Source of the DNA: Desulfobacula sp.
GTDB lineage: Bacteria > Desulfobacterota > Desulfobacteria > Desulfobacterales > Desulfobacteraceae
Reading direction: 5' to 3'
Assembly: GCA_018645325.1 (NCBI GenBank)
Contig: JABGOU010000018.1
Span: 1 to 64,000, forward strand
Length of the DNA stretch: 64,000 nucleotides
Each line of letters opens with the position of its first letter. The first letter of the stretch is position 1. Position numbers and translations under genes: made by a program. Shown here in pieces: positions 19,986 to 29,247 of the stretch. Under the pieces are notes generated by a model. That model was given only the letters and a program-made list of their open reading frames with translations, was not told the DNA's origin and searched no databases.

Positions 19986-20582
19986 TTATTGAATAGAGCA
20001 CCTTGATTTAAAGGTTTTCAACACCTTTCTAATGGCATTTGAAATTAAAAAAAGTTTTTGAATATCATCTCTCAGACTCCTTGAGATTTCCAGTTGAACC
20101 CCTTTTTTTCTTATTCCTTTGTTGCAGATGTTGTCAGGATGTGTTCCAGGAAATCTATTTTTTTGTCTTAAAATTTTAATATTTAATTTTTCTAAGATAT
20201 TTTGAGTATAGGAAGCAAGCTCAATAAAGCAACCACCGACATGTATAACATCTTCTTTGTCAGTGCATGCATGAATTGTGATAACAATATCAGAAGAAGA
20301 AATCAGATCTAAGGCTCCTGGCTCGTCAAACAAGTGACTTGTGATATGAAGATCCTGGTTGTTTTTTCCCTTAATGCCCTCAAGACAATAATAATTAAAG
20401 GTATTACCGGCAATTAATTTTGTTATCAAAGAGGTTTTGGGTTCAATTAACCCCCCGTGGGGAGCAACAATAGTGATACCCGAACCCAAATCCTGAATCA
20501 GGATTTTATAGTCCCGATTTAAAGTTTCATTGGCAGCAAGTGTCTTGAAATCAGAATATTTATCCATTCCCATGAGGTACAT
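19986..20582 (-). CDS. Poly-gamma-glutamate hydrolase family protein
   Basis: A 198-residue protein of the PF05908 type (YjqB/YmaC/phage PghP-like), zinc peptidases that cut gamma-glutamyl bonds. Visible signature: DKYSDFKTLAANE at the start, VAPHGGLIEPKTS (His and Glu metal ligands), LHITSHLFDEP, VITIHACTD (third ligand His) and the C-terminal GVQLEISRSLRDD. No signal peptide is seen. It starts 42 bases after the stop of the dehydrogenase-kinase fusion on the same strand, so the two probably form an operon. No poly-glutamate synthesis genes are nearby, so its natural substrate may be a small gamma-linked amide. Confidence 0.83.
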   Translation of the reverse strand: MYLMGMDKYSDFKTLAANETLNRDYKILIQDLGSGITIVAPHGGLIEPKTSLITKLIAGNTFNYYCLEGIKGKNNQDLHITSHLFDEPGALDLISSSDIVITIHACTDKEDVIHVGGCFIELASYTQNILEKLNIKILRQKNRFPGTHPDNICNKGIRKKGVQLEISRSLRDDIQKLFLISNAIRKVLKTFKSRCSIQ

Positions 20583-20624
20583 TCTTTTTCTTGTAAAACC
20601 TGATATATTTCATCCAGGCTCTGA

Positions 20625-22373
20625 CTATTCATCCATCAGATAGATCGGCTCTGCATAATACCGTGTCTGATCATTGGAGAGCTTTTCCATGACCAAATCA
20701 TAAAGCCATTTGTTTTTTTCATCTATATCTCTGTCAGACTTGAGATATTCAAAGTCTGCATTCAGGCGCATAACGCGGCCGGAAATAATAGATCGTGTTA
20801 TACCAGCCGGCATAACATTGCCGGCGTCAGTAATCTGGAGCACCTGATCCAGTGTAAAAACAGGAAAAGCCACTACACCGGTCAAGTCAGGAAACTCGTT
20901 AATCAGGATATCGATATCTTCATGGAGAGTCCTGGTAACATGACTTGCCTTGATATAGATATCTGTCAACCTGTTCAGGGCATCCAGATGGTTGACACCG
21001 GGTTTGGAGTGAATGTGATAAATAGTTTTATCCACGGTCTGAAGATAGCAGAGACCACCGTATTTCACCATTTCAGCCTGAACTGTTTTAAGATCACTTT
21101 TTGTCATAGTGATTAGCGGCAGTTCATTCAAAAGATTCATTAGTAACTCTGTATCTACTTTTCGAATGGCATGGAACCAGGTATCCAGTTTGTATTCATC
21201 ACTATCCTTTAGCACCTGAACAATGATATGTGGATAACCAAGTTTTTTAAAAGCAGAAAACCGTGTGGCTCCATCCAGCACTACATAGTAATCTTTGAAA
21301 GGCACCACAATAGGTGGATTGGTGAAAACATCCGAAGCATTGATTTTTTCAATGAGATTCTCCACCCTTCGAGGGTCGATCAGTTCATGGGGGAACACCT
21401 TATTAAGAGGAACAACAGCCAGGCCCAACGGATTTTCATATTCCGGCTCAATAAGGATATCAAGAATCTGCTCAGCAATGGCTATTGCCGAAGACTGCTG
21501 AGCATCATCAGTGCTAGCTCCTATGTGAGGGGAGACAATGACATTCTCATGGGCAACCAAAAGATTGTCTATGGCAGGTTCAACCTTGAAAACATCCAGG
21601 GCGGCCCCGGCAAGAGTTCCTTTGTTCAGTGAATCAAGGAGAGCATCTTCATCCACGACAACTCCACTTGAAGTGTTAATGATATAGGCAGTGGGTTTCA
21701 TGCAGGATAACTGCTCCAGGCCCACAAAATTGATATTTCCGGGGGTGGCGGGAATGTGCAGGGATACAAAATCAGAAGTGCTGAAAAGAGTTTTCAAATC
21801 CACGGTTTTAACGCCTAGTTTAGTATTTTTTTTCGGAGTAGCCCTTCTCTGGGAAACCTGAATATTCATGCCAAAGGCAAGAGCACGAGAAGCTACCTGC
21901 CTGGCTATTCTTCCAAAGCCCACAAGACCTAAGGTCTTACCGGCAAGGCCAGTACCCATGAGGTCTTTTTTTTCCCACCGGTTATCTTTGAGACTCCTGT
22001 TAGCTCTTGGCAGATGGCGTACCAGGGCAAACATCAGGGCAAATGTATACTCGGCAACAGCCACGGAGTTTGCATCCGGAGAGTTGACAACTGCAATGTC
22101 ATTTTCTTGGGCAGCCGCGACATCCGTGGTGTCTATTCCAGCACCAGTCAGACCAATAACTTTAAGATTCACTGCACATTCAATGACCGCCCTGGAAAAT
22201 ATGCCTGCCTTTCTTACAACAGCAGCATCATAGCCTGAAATAACCTTTTTAAGTTTATTCTTGTTCAATCCTTTTTGGATATCAACTATGCAATGCTCCT
22301 TAAGCATATTAATACCGACTTCAGGAAGAGAATCACAAATAAGAATGCTATATTTTTTTCTTTTCTGGTTCAT
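20625..22373 (-). CDS. D-2-hydroxyacid dehydrogenase-like domain fused to SbnI/SerK-like serine kinase domain
   Basis: A 582-residue two-domain protein. Residues 1-315 form a SerA/D-2-hydroxyacid dehydrogenase fold (LTGAGIDTTDV, LAGKTLGLVGFGRIA, HIPAT). The catalytic Glu (FKVEP, 265) and His (SPHIGAST, 283) are present, but the Arg of the usual N-T/A-R-G motif is Ser (NTSSG, 233-237), and SQRR after strand 2 suggests NADP rather than NAD. Residues 320-582 match the ParB/Srx-fold free serine kinases SbnI and SerK: KVFPHE (Glu330), VVLDGATRFSAF (366-375), VMPAGITRSIISGRVM (520-535) and YYAEPIYLMDE at the end. SbnI and SerK make O-phosphoserine. The fused function is unknown. Confidence 0.82.
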   Translation of the reverse strand: MNQKRKKYSILICDSLPEVGINMLKEHCIVDIQKGLNKNKLKKVISGYDAAVVRKAGIFSRAVIECAVNLKVIGLTGAGIDTTDVAAAQENDIAVVNSPDANSVAVAEYTFALMFALVRHLPRANRSLKDNRWEKKDLMGTGLAGKTLGLVGFGRIARQVASRALAFGMNIQVSQRRATPKKNTKLGVKTVDLKTLFSTSDFVSLHIPATPGNINFVGLEQLSCMKPTAYIINTSSGVVVDEDALLDSLNKGTLAGAALDVFKVEPAIDNLLVAHENVIVSPHIGASTDDAQQSSAIAIAEQILDILIEPEYENPLGLAVVPLNKVFPHELIDPRRVENLIEKINASDVFTNPPIVVPFKDYYVVLDGATRFSAFKKLGYPHIIVQVLKDSDEYKLDTWFHAIRKVDTELLMNLLNELPLITMTKSDLKTVQAEMVKYGGLCYLQTVDKTIYHIHSKPGVNHLDALNRLTDIYIKASHVTRTLHEDIDILINEFPDLTGVVAFPVFTLDQVLQITDAGNVMPAGITRSIISGRVMRLNADFEYLKSDRDIDEKNKWLYDLVMEKLSNDQTRYYAEPIYLMDE

Positions 22374-22922
22374 AGTTTTTTCTCCAGGTTATATAAGCCG
22401 TGTATGAAACAGCATCATCCTCTTAAGTCTTTCCTCTGTTTTGAACAATTAGTTATAAAATGATATCTTTAATAATTCAATATATAGTATATTATACAGG
22501 TTTTATTTTCATACTGAAAATATAAGTTTTATTTTATTTGTTATATTTATAATCAGTAAAATAGGAAATTAATAATTTTCAAATAGAAACATCAGAATTC
22601 AATTGTGGCTAAAATGGAATTAAAATTAATGTGCAATATTTATGCAGCCATGGGTGTATAAGAAGAGAAAACTTTTGTTTTGATTCAATGTCACTGGCTT
22701 TATTCTTTTTCATCATAATGGCAAAGCCGATAACTGCGATAAGAAAAATTACTTTTGCAATGATCATTGTCATTGTGTTGCTGCTTGGTTTAAGGTATTC
22801 ATACCAACAATATTTTCAACGAAAAAAATACAAAACTTTATATTTACAGGATTAAAACTTGTAACACTCTATATGGTGTGTCTTGAAAGATCAGGAAAAA
22901 AACTATTAACAGCAGAAAAAAC
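22374..22922. other. 549-bp divergent intergenic region
   Basis: AT-rich DNA between the fusion gene (leftward) and the MFS gene (rightward). It should carry both promoters, but no clear riboswitch or long hairpin was seen. One small frame, 22688-22855 on the plus strand, would code 55 residues with a single hydrophobic helix (FAMIIVIVLLLGL). It has no convincing ribosome-binding site and I leave it uncalled. Confidence 0.4.
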
Positions 22923-24200
22923 ATGAATAAAATAAAGACATCTGAGTTGAGAAAAATTAAAAAACCAGCCTTTTTTTATGGCTACACCATCATCCTGGCT
23001 TCTTTTTTTATTCAGGCCATTGCCTGGGGGATCACCAATAGTTTTGGAATATTTTTTGCTCCTTTAATGAATGAATTCAGCTGGTCAAGAGCAACGATCT
23101 CAGGTGCAGCATCATTATGTTTCCTGGTGCATGGTTTATCCAGTATGGTCCTGGGAAATCTGAACGACAGGTTGGGACCAAGGTTTATCATGAGTATTTG
23201 TGGCATATTCCTTGGGCTGGGATTCTGGCTGATGGCAAAAGTTATTTCTGCCTGGCAGCTATACCTGTTCTATGGACTGGTGGTCGGTATCGGGCTTGGC
23301 GGGATAGATGTTATCCCTTTGTCTACTGTAACAAGATGGTTTAAAAAAAAACGAGGGCTGATGACCGGAATCATCAAAGTAGGTACCGGGGTAGGAATGC
23401 TTATCATGCCCTTTTTCATCACATGGCTTTTAAAAGGTTATGGGTGGCGTATCTCATTTACCGTGTTAGCCGTTATTATAACGGTATCTGTAATATTTCT
23501 TAGCCAGTTCCTGGTGCGGGACCCGATCCGGAAAGCACAATTGATTGATAATGAAAACAGCAACACATCAGGCAATTTAAACAAAACAGAAGAAGGGTTG
23601 AATTTTCAGGAAGCCATCCGAACCAGACAATTATGGACAATTTGTGCTATATATTTTATCATTTTATTTTGTGCCTACACCATCTTGATACACATTGTTC
23701 AGCATGCAATTGATCTTGGCATCCCGGCGGCAGTTGCAGCCGGAGTCCTTGCCACTGTTGGCGGGGTAAGTATTTCGGGCAGAATTGTGATGGGAGAGGC
23801 CGGGGACAAAATCGGAGAAAAACCAGCTTTGGTCGTCTGCCTATTGTTTCTATTAACAGCGCTTTGTTGGCTGCAGATAGCCAATACCTTATGGATGTTT
23901 TATTTATTTGCAATATTTTACGGGTTTGCACATGGTGGGTTTTTTTCTCTGGGATCACCATTAATTGCTAAACAGTTCGGTACAAGGATCCATGGTCTTC
24001 TTTACGGAATTGTCATTTTTTCCAGCACCATTGGCGGCGCTATTGGTCCCTTTATGGCCGGGTATATATTCGATGTGACCCACAGTTATAAAATCGTTTT
24101 TTTGATCCTGGCGGTCCTGTGTATAATTGCCATTTCATTATCAGCATCACTACAGCCGCCCATTAAAGGCAAAAGACTACAAAATGAATTGAATTTATAA
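22923..24200 (+). CDS. MFS transporter, OFA/monocarboxylate type
   Basis: A 425-residue carrier with 12 predicted membrane helices. It starts FFYGYTIILASFFIQAIAWG and has the MFS signature region GNLNDRLGPRF between helices 2 and 3, then RWFKKKRGLMTGI after helix 4, typical of the oxalate/formate antiporter (OFA) group. The central loop around residues 198-225 is charged. The amidohydrolase gene begins 15 bases after its stop. The pairing suggests the carrier imports the deaminase substrate or exports its product; OFA members usually carry organic anions, so a purine substrate is not certain. Confidence 0.85.
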   Translation: MNKIKTSELRKIKKPAFFYGYTIILASFFIQAIAWGITNSFGIFFAPLMNEFSWSRATISGAASLCFLVHGLSSMVLGNLNDRLGPRFIMSICGIFLGLGFWLMAKVISAWQLYLFYGLVVGIGLGGIDVIPLSTVTRWFKKKRGLMTGIIKVGTGVGMLIMPFFITWLLKGYGWRISFTVLAVIITVSVIFLSQFLVRDPIRKAQLIDNENSNTSGNLNKTEEGLNFQEAIRTRQLWTICAIYFIILFCAYTILIHIVQHAIDLGIPAAVAAGVLATVGGVSISGRIVMGEAGDKIGEKPALVVCLLFLLTALCWLQIANTLWMFYLFAIFYGFAHGGFFSLGSPLIAKQFGTRIHGLLYGIVIFSSTIGGAIGPFMAGYIFDVTHSYKIVFLILAVLCIIAISLSASLQPPIKGKRLQNELNL

Positions 24201-24215
24201 TTTTAAGGAACATAG

Positions 24216-25982
24216 ATGAAAAGGAAACTGTTTTATAATACAAGCCAAAAAGAATTAATGGACGTTGCTGCCGGGATTCAAAAGGCTGATCTGGTTGTTT
24301 CAAACTGTAGAATTTTGAATGTATATACGCGTGAGATCTTGGATGACCATTCAATATATATCAAGGATAAATGGATCGCCTGTATAAGCCGGGATGATGT
24401 AAAACGGAAAGGAAAGGCAACCCAGGTAGTAGATGCAGAGGGGATGGTGGTAATTCCCGGCTTAATTGACGGGCATACCCATCTTGCCAACTACTTTAAC
24501 GCAAAGGAGTTTTTAAGCTATGCCATTGCCGGCGGCACCACCTGTCTTGTGACCGAAACTCTTGAGGCCTATTCTGTTGGAGGACTTGAAGGGGTTATTG
24601 ATTTTATTGAATCTTACCAGGATCAGCCGGTCAAAGTTTTCAACACTGCACCTGTGATGGTTTCTCCCAGCAAAAAAACCAATGGTATTTCTGAAGATGA
24701 CCTGGAAAAACTGTTAAAAAGGGATGATGTTCTGGGCCTGGGAGAGGTGTACTGGCAGGCCACATTCCAGGAACCGGAAAGTATCCTGCCTTTAATGACC
24801 CGGGCTCTTTCCATGGGAAAAATTGTGGAAGGCCATTCTGCCGGTGCATCCAGGGGGAAACTGGCCGCCTATGTTGGGTCGGGAGTGTCATCCTGCCATG
24901 AACCAATTACCATGGACCAGGCCCTGGAAAGATTAAGGCTGGGACTGTATGTCATGGTAAGGGAAGGCGGTGTTCGTAAAGACCTTGAAGCCATTTCAAA
25001 AATCAAGGATCAAGAGGTGGATCTGAGACGGATGGTTTTGGTGACCGACAGTGTGTCCCCGGAATTTCTGATCAAAAATGGAACCCTGGAACATGTGCTC
25101 CAAAAAGCGATTAACCTGGGATTTGATCCTGTGGATGCGATCAGGATGGTAACATTAAATGTGGCAGAACATTTTGGGATTGATAATTTGATCGGTGGTA
25201 TTGCACCGGGCCGTTTTGCCGACCTGTGTATTATTCCGGATATCCAAAAGATAAACCCTGCATGGGTGATAAGCAATGGAAATGTAATTGCCAGGAACGG
25301 GAAATGCATAATCTCCCCGCGAAACCATGAATATTCAAAAAAAAGTCTGAACAGCATAAATCTGAAAAAAATATTCAGAAAAGATGATTTTAAGATATCT
25401 GCTCCTTTGGGGATAAAAAAAATAGATGTCAGGGTTATTGAAAAAATTTCCATGCTGGTAACCAAAGAGAAAATAATATCCATGGAAGTTCATGAAGGCC
25501 AGATTCTTGGTAATGTTGAAAAAGATATTATTAAAATTGCGGCAGTGGACCGTGTGAATGAATCAAACCAATGTTTCACAGGCCTGATCTCGGGTGTGGG
25601 GATGAAAAATGGAGCAATTGCCACAAGTTCATCCTGGGATACAGGGGATATCACTGTTATGGGGGCAAAGGAAGAGGATATGGCTCTGGCGGTGAACCGG
25701 ATCAAGGATATTAAAGGCGGTGTTGTGGTATGTGCAGGGGGTAAAGTCCTTGCCGAACTACCCATGCCCATTCTGGGCATCATGTCGGATCTTTCCATGG
25801 ATGAGACTGCAAGGAGAACTAAACAGGTGAATCAGTCGGCAAATGGGCTCGGCATCATTTTTAAGGACCCTATATTATCTTTATCAACAATGACCAGTGC
25901 TGCAATTCCATTTTTAAAAATGAGTGAAGAAGGACTTTATAATCTGAAAGACGGAAAGACTCTTGGCCTTTTTATCACATAA
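24216..25982 (+). CDS. Adenine-deaminase-like amidohydrolase
   Basis: A 588-residue protein of the Ade family (adenine to hypoxanthine plus ammonia). The barrel metal ligands look kept: GLIDGHTHL, the Glu of LGLGEV, EGHSAGASRG, SSCHEPITMDQALERLRLGLYVMVREG (CHE) and VTDSVSP. APGRFADLCII ends the barrel, and the C-terminal Ade domain (VDRVNESNQCFTG; AVNRIKDIKGGVVV) is present. The strand-2 segment that is usually ADPHE-like in Ade reads TETLEAYS here, so this is a divergent branch and the substrate could be another purine or cyclic amide. It is co-transcribed with the MFS carrier. Confidence 0.78.
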   Translation: MKRKLFYNTSQKELMDVAAGIQKADLVVSNCRILNVYTREILDDHSIYIKDKWIACISRDDVKRKGKATQVVDAEGMVVIPGLIDGHTHLANYFNAKEFLSYAIAGGTTCLVTETLEAYSVGGLEGVIDFIESYQDQPVKVFNTAPVMVSPSKKTNGISEDDLEKLLKRDDVLGLGEVYWQATFQEPESILPLMTRALSMGKIVEGHSAGASRGKLAAYVGSGVSSCHEPITMDQALERLRLGLYVMVREGGVRKDLEAISKIKDQEVDLRRMVLVTDSVSPEFLIKNGTLEHVLQKAINLGFDPVDAIRMVTLNVAEHFGIDNLIGGIAPGRFADLCIIPDIQKINPAWVISNGNVIARNGKCIISPRNHEYSKKSLNSINLKKIFRKDDFKISAPLGIKKIDVRVIEKISMLVTKEKIISMEVHEGQILGNVEKDIIKIAAVDRVNESNQCFTGLISGVGMKNGAIATSSSWDTGDITVMGAKEEDMALAVNRIKDIKGGVVVCAGGKVLAELPMPILGIMSDLSMDETARRTKQVNQSANGLGIIFKDPILSLSTMTSAAIPFLKMSEEGLYNLKDGKTLGLFIT

Positions 25983-26124
25983 GATCATTATTCAAATATC
26001 AGGTTTCAGATTATCTATAAAAAAAGTATTATTCAATATCAAAGTATTAGTAATTGATTGATAAATCCAATATGTGATAAGTAAAAAATCGATATTAAAA
26101 ATAACAGCAAGGATACAAATCTAC

Positions 26125-27798
26125 ATGGAAACAGATAATAAAAAAGGGCATTTTATTGAATCAATTATTATTAAAGATATAGAAAACAATAAAAATAAAG
26201 GAAAAGTTCTAACGCGTTTTCCACCTGAGCCCAATGGATATCTTCATATCGGGCATGCAAAATCCATCTGTCTAAATTTCAATATGGCAAATAAATTTAA
26301 TGGCAAATGTAATTTAAGATTTGATGACTCCAACCCGGCAAAAGAAAAACAAGTATATATTGATTCCATTAAATCAACGGTCAACTGGCTGGGATTTGAA
26401 TTTGGAACCCCTTTATTTGCATCTGACTATTTTGAAAAACTCCATGACTTTGCCGTTGAATTGATTAAAAAGGGCAAAGCTTATGTGTGCAGTCTCAGTG
26501 CAGATGACATAAGAAAATATCGCGGCACATTGAAGGAACCAGGGAAAGACAGCCCATACAGGAAAAGATCTGTTGAGGAAAATCTTGATCTTTTTACCCG
26601 AATGAAAAACGGTGAGTTTGATGAAGGGGAGCATATCCTCAGGGCAAAAATCGATATGAAATCACCAAATATCAATCTTCGTGATCCCATTATTTACAGA
26701 GTAAAAAAAGCCTCTCACCCCAGGACTCACGATAAATGGTGCATATATCCCATGTATGATTTTGCCCATTGTCTTTCCGATTCCCTGGAAGGTATTACCC
26801 ATTCCCTGTGCAGCCTTGAATTTGAAGATCACAGGCCATTATATGACTGGACTCTGGATGAAATTAAAACCCCCTGCCATCCACAGCAGATTGAATTTGC
26901 AAGAATGAATATCAATTATACTGTTTTGAGTAAAAGAAAGCTGCAGCGGCTTGTGGAGGAGAACCTCGTGCAAGGATGGGATGACCCAAGGTTGCCAACC
27001 CTGGAAGGTATGAAAAGAAGAGGGTATACTCCTGAATCCATCAGAAATTTCTGCAATACTATCGGCGTTTCCAAAAAAGAAAGCCGCATTGATATGACAC
27101 TTCTGGAAAACTGCCTGAGAGATGATTTAAACGAAAAAGCGCCCCGGGTTATGGCAGTGTTGCGGCCCTTAAAAGTCACTATTGAAAATTATCCTGCTGA
27201 CCGGACAGAGGAGCTTACCGCCAAAAACCATCCCCAGAAGGAAGACATGGGTACAAGGAACATTACCTTTTCCAAAGAAATTTATGTGGAAATGGATGAT
27301 TTTATGGAAGACCCTCCGAAAAAATTTTTCCGTCTGGGACCTGGCCGGGAAGTCCGGCTGAGATATGCTTATCTTGTCACCTGCACAAAGGTTATAAAAG
27401 ATTCAGCAGGCATTATAAAAGAGTTGATATGCACCTATGATCCTGACTCAAGGGGTGGGAATGCCCCGGATGGAAGAAAGGTAAAAGGTACCATTCACTG
27501 GGTCAATGCCAATGATTGCATTGATGCAAAAGTGAGGCTCTATGACCGCTTATTTAAAGATGAAAACCCTGAACAAGGCAAACAGGATTTTATTGAAAAT
27601 CTGAATCCTGATTCCCTGACTGAGCTTGAATCGTGCAAACTGGAAAAAGGTCTGATAAATGCTGTGCCTGGCAATGTGTATCAATTTGAACGATTGGGAT
27701 ATTTTTGCCTGGATTCCAAAGAGGATAGAAAAAACAACTCTGTATTTAACAGAGCTGTAAGCCTGAGGGATACCTGGGCAAAACGATTAAAAAAATAG
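26125..27798 (+). CDS. glnS: Glutaminyl-tRNA synthetase
   Basis: A 557-residue class I synthetase charging tRNA-Gln. The HIGH motif is in FPPEPNGYLHIGHAKSI, and the KMSKS counterpart is VLSKRKL. The dinucleotide-fold residues (RFDDSNPAKE) and the anticodon-binding beta barrels follow. Its size equals that of the E. coli enzyme when the ATG at 26125 is used; a GTG at 26074 would add a poorly conserved 17 residues. A dedicated GlnRS argues that this organism does not rely only on the GatCAB route. It ends one base before the convergent cysS gene. Confidence 0.95.
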   Translation: METDNKKGHFIESIIIKDIENNKNKGKVLTRFPPEPNGYLHIGHAKSICLNFNMANKFNGKCNLRFDDSNPAKEKQVYIDSIKSTVNWLGFEFGTPLFASDYFEKLHDFAVELIKKGKAYVCSLSADDIRKYRGTLKEPGKDSPYRKRSVEENLDLFTRMKNGEFDEGEHILRAKIDMKSPNINLRDPIIYRVKKASHPRTHDKWCIYPMYDFAHCLSDSLEGITHSLCSLEFEDHRPLYDWTLDEIKTPCHPQQIEFARMNINYTVLSKRKLQRLVEENLVQGWDDPRLPTLEGMKRRGYTPESIRNFCNTIGVSKKESRIDMTLLENCLRDDLNEKAPRVMAVLRPLKVTIENYPADRTEELTAKNHPQKEDMGTRNITFSKEIYVEMDDFMEDPPKKFFRLGPGREVRLRYAYLVTCTKVIKDSAGIIKELICTYDPDSRGGNAPDGRKVKGTIHWVNANDCIDAKVRLYDRLFKDENPEQGKQDFIENLNPDSLTELESCKLEKGLINAVPGNVYQFERLGYFCLDSKEDRKNNSVFNRAVSLRDTWAKRLKK

Positions 27799-27799
27799 A

Positions 27800-29233
27800 T
27801 TATTCAAACCGCCAGGTGGTTCCTTCCGGCCCGTCTTCAAGGGTTATATTCTTTGCTTGAAGAAGATCCCTGATCTCATCGGCCCTTGAGAAATTTTTGT
27901 TTTTACGTGCTTTGGCCCTTTGCTGGATCAAGTCTTCAATTTCAGAAGGATCAATGGCCATAGCTGTCATGCCCTTGTCTTTTTTGAATTTAAAATATGA
28001 TGAAGGAGACAACAAAAAGATGCCAAGAATATGGGCGATGGCCTTGATGTCATTATAGAAAAGCACCAGGGTTTTCAGAATATCATCCTTAGGTGTGTCA
28101 CCGGTTTCATCCAAAAGCCTGTTCCCTTTTTTGACTGATTCAAAAATAAGGCCCAAAGCCTTTGCAGAATTAAAATCATCATTCATTGCAAGGGAAAATT
28201 CTTTCCACAATTCCCCTTTTTGGGAAGCATCAACTTTTACACCTGCATTTTCCAGTCTTTCAAGAAAGGCATAAATCCTGTCCAGCCCCAAAGATATTTC
28301 TCTCATTGAGTCTTCACTATAATCAATTGGGCTTCTGTAGTGGTTTGACAGAAGAAACATGCGGATCACTTCCGGGGAATATGCTGCAAGGACTTCCTTG
28401 ATCATGGTAAAATTACCTAGAGATTTTGACATTTTTTCATTATTAATATCCACAAACCCGTTGTGAATCCAATATTTGACAAACTGGACACCAAACACGG
28501 CTTCACTCTGAGCGATCTCATTTTCATGATGAGGAAAAATCAGATCTTTGCCACCCCCATGAATATCAAAACTTTCTCCGAGATATTCATAGCTCATGGC
28601 TGAACATTCAATATGCCAGCCGGGTCTTCCTTCACCCCAGGGGCTTTCCCAGAAAGGTTCGTCGGGTTTGGCAGGTTTCCACAGAGTAAAATCCAGAGGA
28701 TTCTTCTTTTTCTCGTCCACTGCAATCCTTGCCCCTGCCCTCATGTCATCGGGGTTTCGGCCGGAAAGTTTTCCATACGTCTTAAAGGAGTCAATGGAGA
28801 AATAGACATCTCCTCCATCAACATGATAAGCCTTACCCCTGTCGATGAGCATCTGGATAAAATCAATAATGTGGGGAATGTTTTCCGTGGCTTTGGGTTC
28901 AACAACAGGTCTTAATACATTAAGGGCATCCATTTCATTGTGAAATTCATCAATATATTTTTCTGTAATAACAGAGCAGTCCTGCCCAGTCTGATTGGAT
29001 TTTTTAATGATCTTGTCATCCACATCTGTAAAATTTCTGACATACCTGACATCAAACCCCAGTTTCGTGAGCCACCTGAAAATCGTATCAAAAACAACAA
29101 CGGAACGGGCATGGCCAATATGGCTGGTATCATATACAGTCGGTCCGCAGACATACATACCGACCTTGCCTTCTTTTATGGGGATAAATTCTTCTTTTTT
29201 ACCTATTAATGTATTATAAACTTTTAAACTCAT
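27800..29233 (-). CDS. cysS: Cysteinyl-tRNA synthetase
   Basis: A 477-residue class I enzyme. Motifs are MYVCGPTVYDTSHIGHARS (zinc Cys and HIGH), GWHIECSAMS (zinc ligand), FPHHENEIAQSEA and KMSKSLGNF. The anticodon domain ends with IQQRAKARKNKNFSRADEIR, of which RAKARKNKNF and ADEIRD are typical. The ATG at 29233 (SLKVYNTL) is preferred; the frame stays open 18 codons upstream with no family-like sequence. It lies 14 bases after ispF and is probably co-transcribed with it. Confidence 0.95.
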   Translation of the reverse strand: MSLKVYNTLIGKKEEFIPIKEGKVGMYVCGPTVYDTSHIGHARSVVVFDTIFRWLTKLGFDVRYVRNFTDVDDKIIKKSNQTGQDCSVITEKYIDEFHNEMDALNVLRPVVEPKATENIPHIIDFIQMLIDRGKAYHVDGGDVYFSIDSFKTYGKLSGRNPDDMRAGARIAVDEKKKNPLDFTLWKPAKPDEPFWESPWGEGRPGWHIECSAMSYEYLGESFDIHGGGKDLIFPHHENEIAQSEAVFGVQFVKYWIHNGFVDINNEKMSKSLGNFTMIKEVLAAYSPEVIRMFLLSNHYRSPIDYSEDSMREISLGLDRIYAFLERLENAGVKVDASQKGELWKEFSLAMNDDFNSAKALGLIFESVKKGNRLLDETGDTPKDDILKTLVLFYNDIKAIAHILGIFLLSPSSYFKFKKDKGMTAMAIDPSEIEDLIQQRAKARKNKNFSRADEIRDLLQAKNITLEDGPEGTTWRFE

Positions 29234-29247
29234 TGTTATTTTTCCCG

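Noticed and set aside
22631..22855. Possible small membrane protein upstream of the MFS gene
   Set aside because: GTG start with no ribosome-binding site, odd N-terminus and AT-rich composition; only a single hydrophobic stretch supports it.
22374..22922. Purine or amino-acid riboswitch ahead of the MFS/deaminase genes
   Set aside because: No conserved aptamer core or paired stems were recognised by eye in the 549-bp region.
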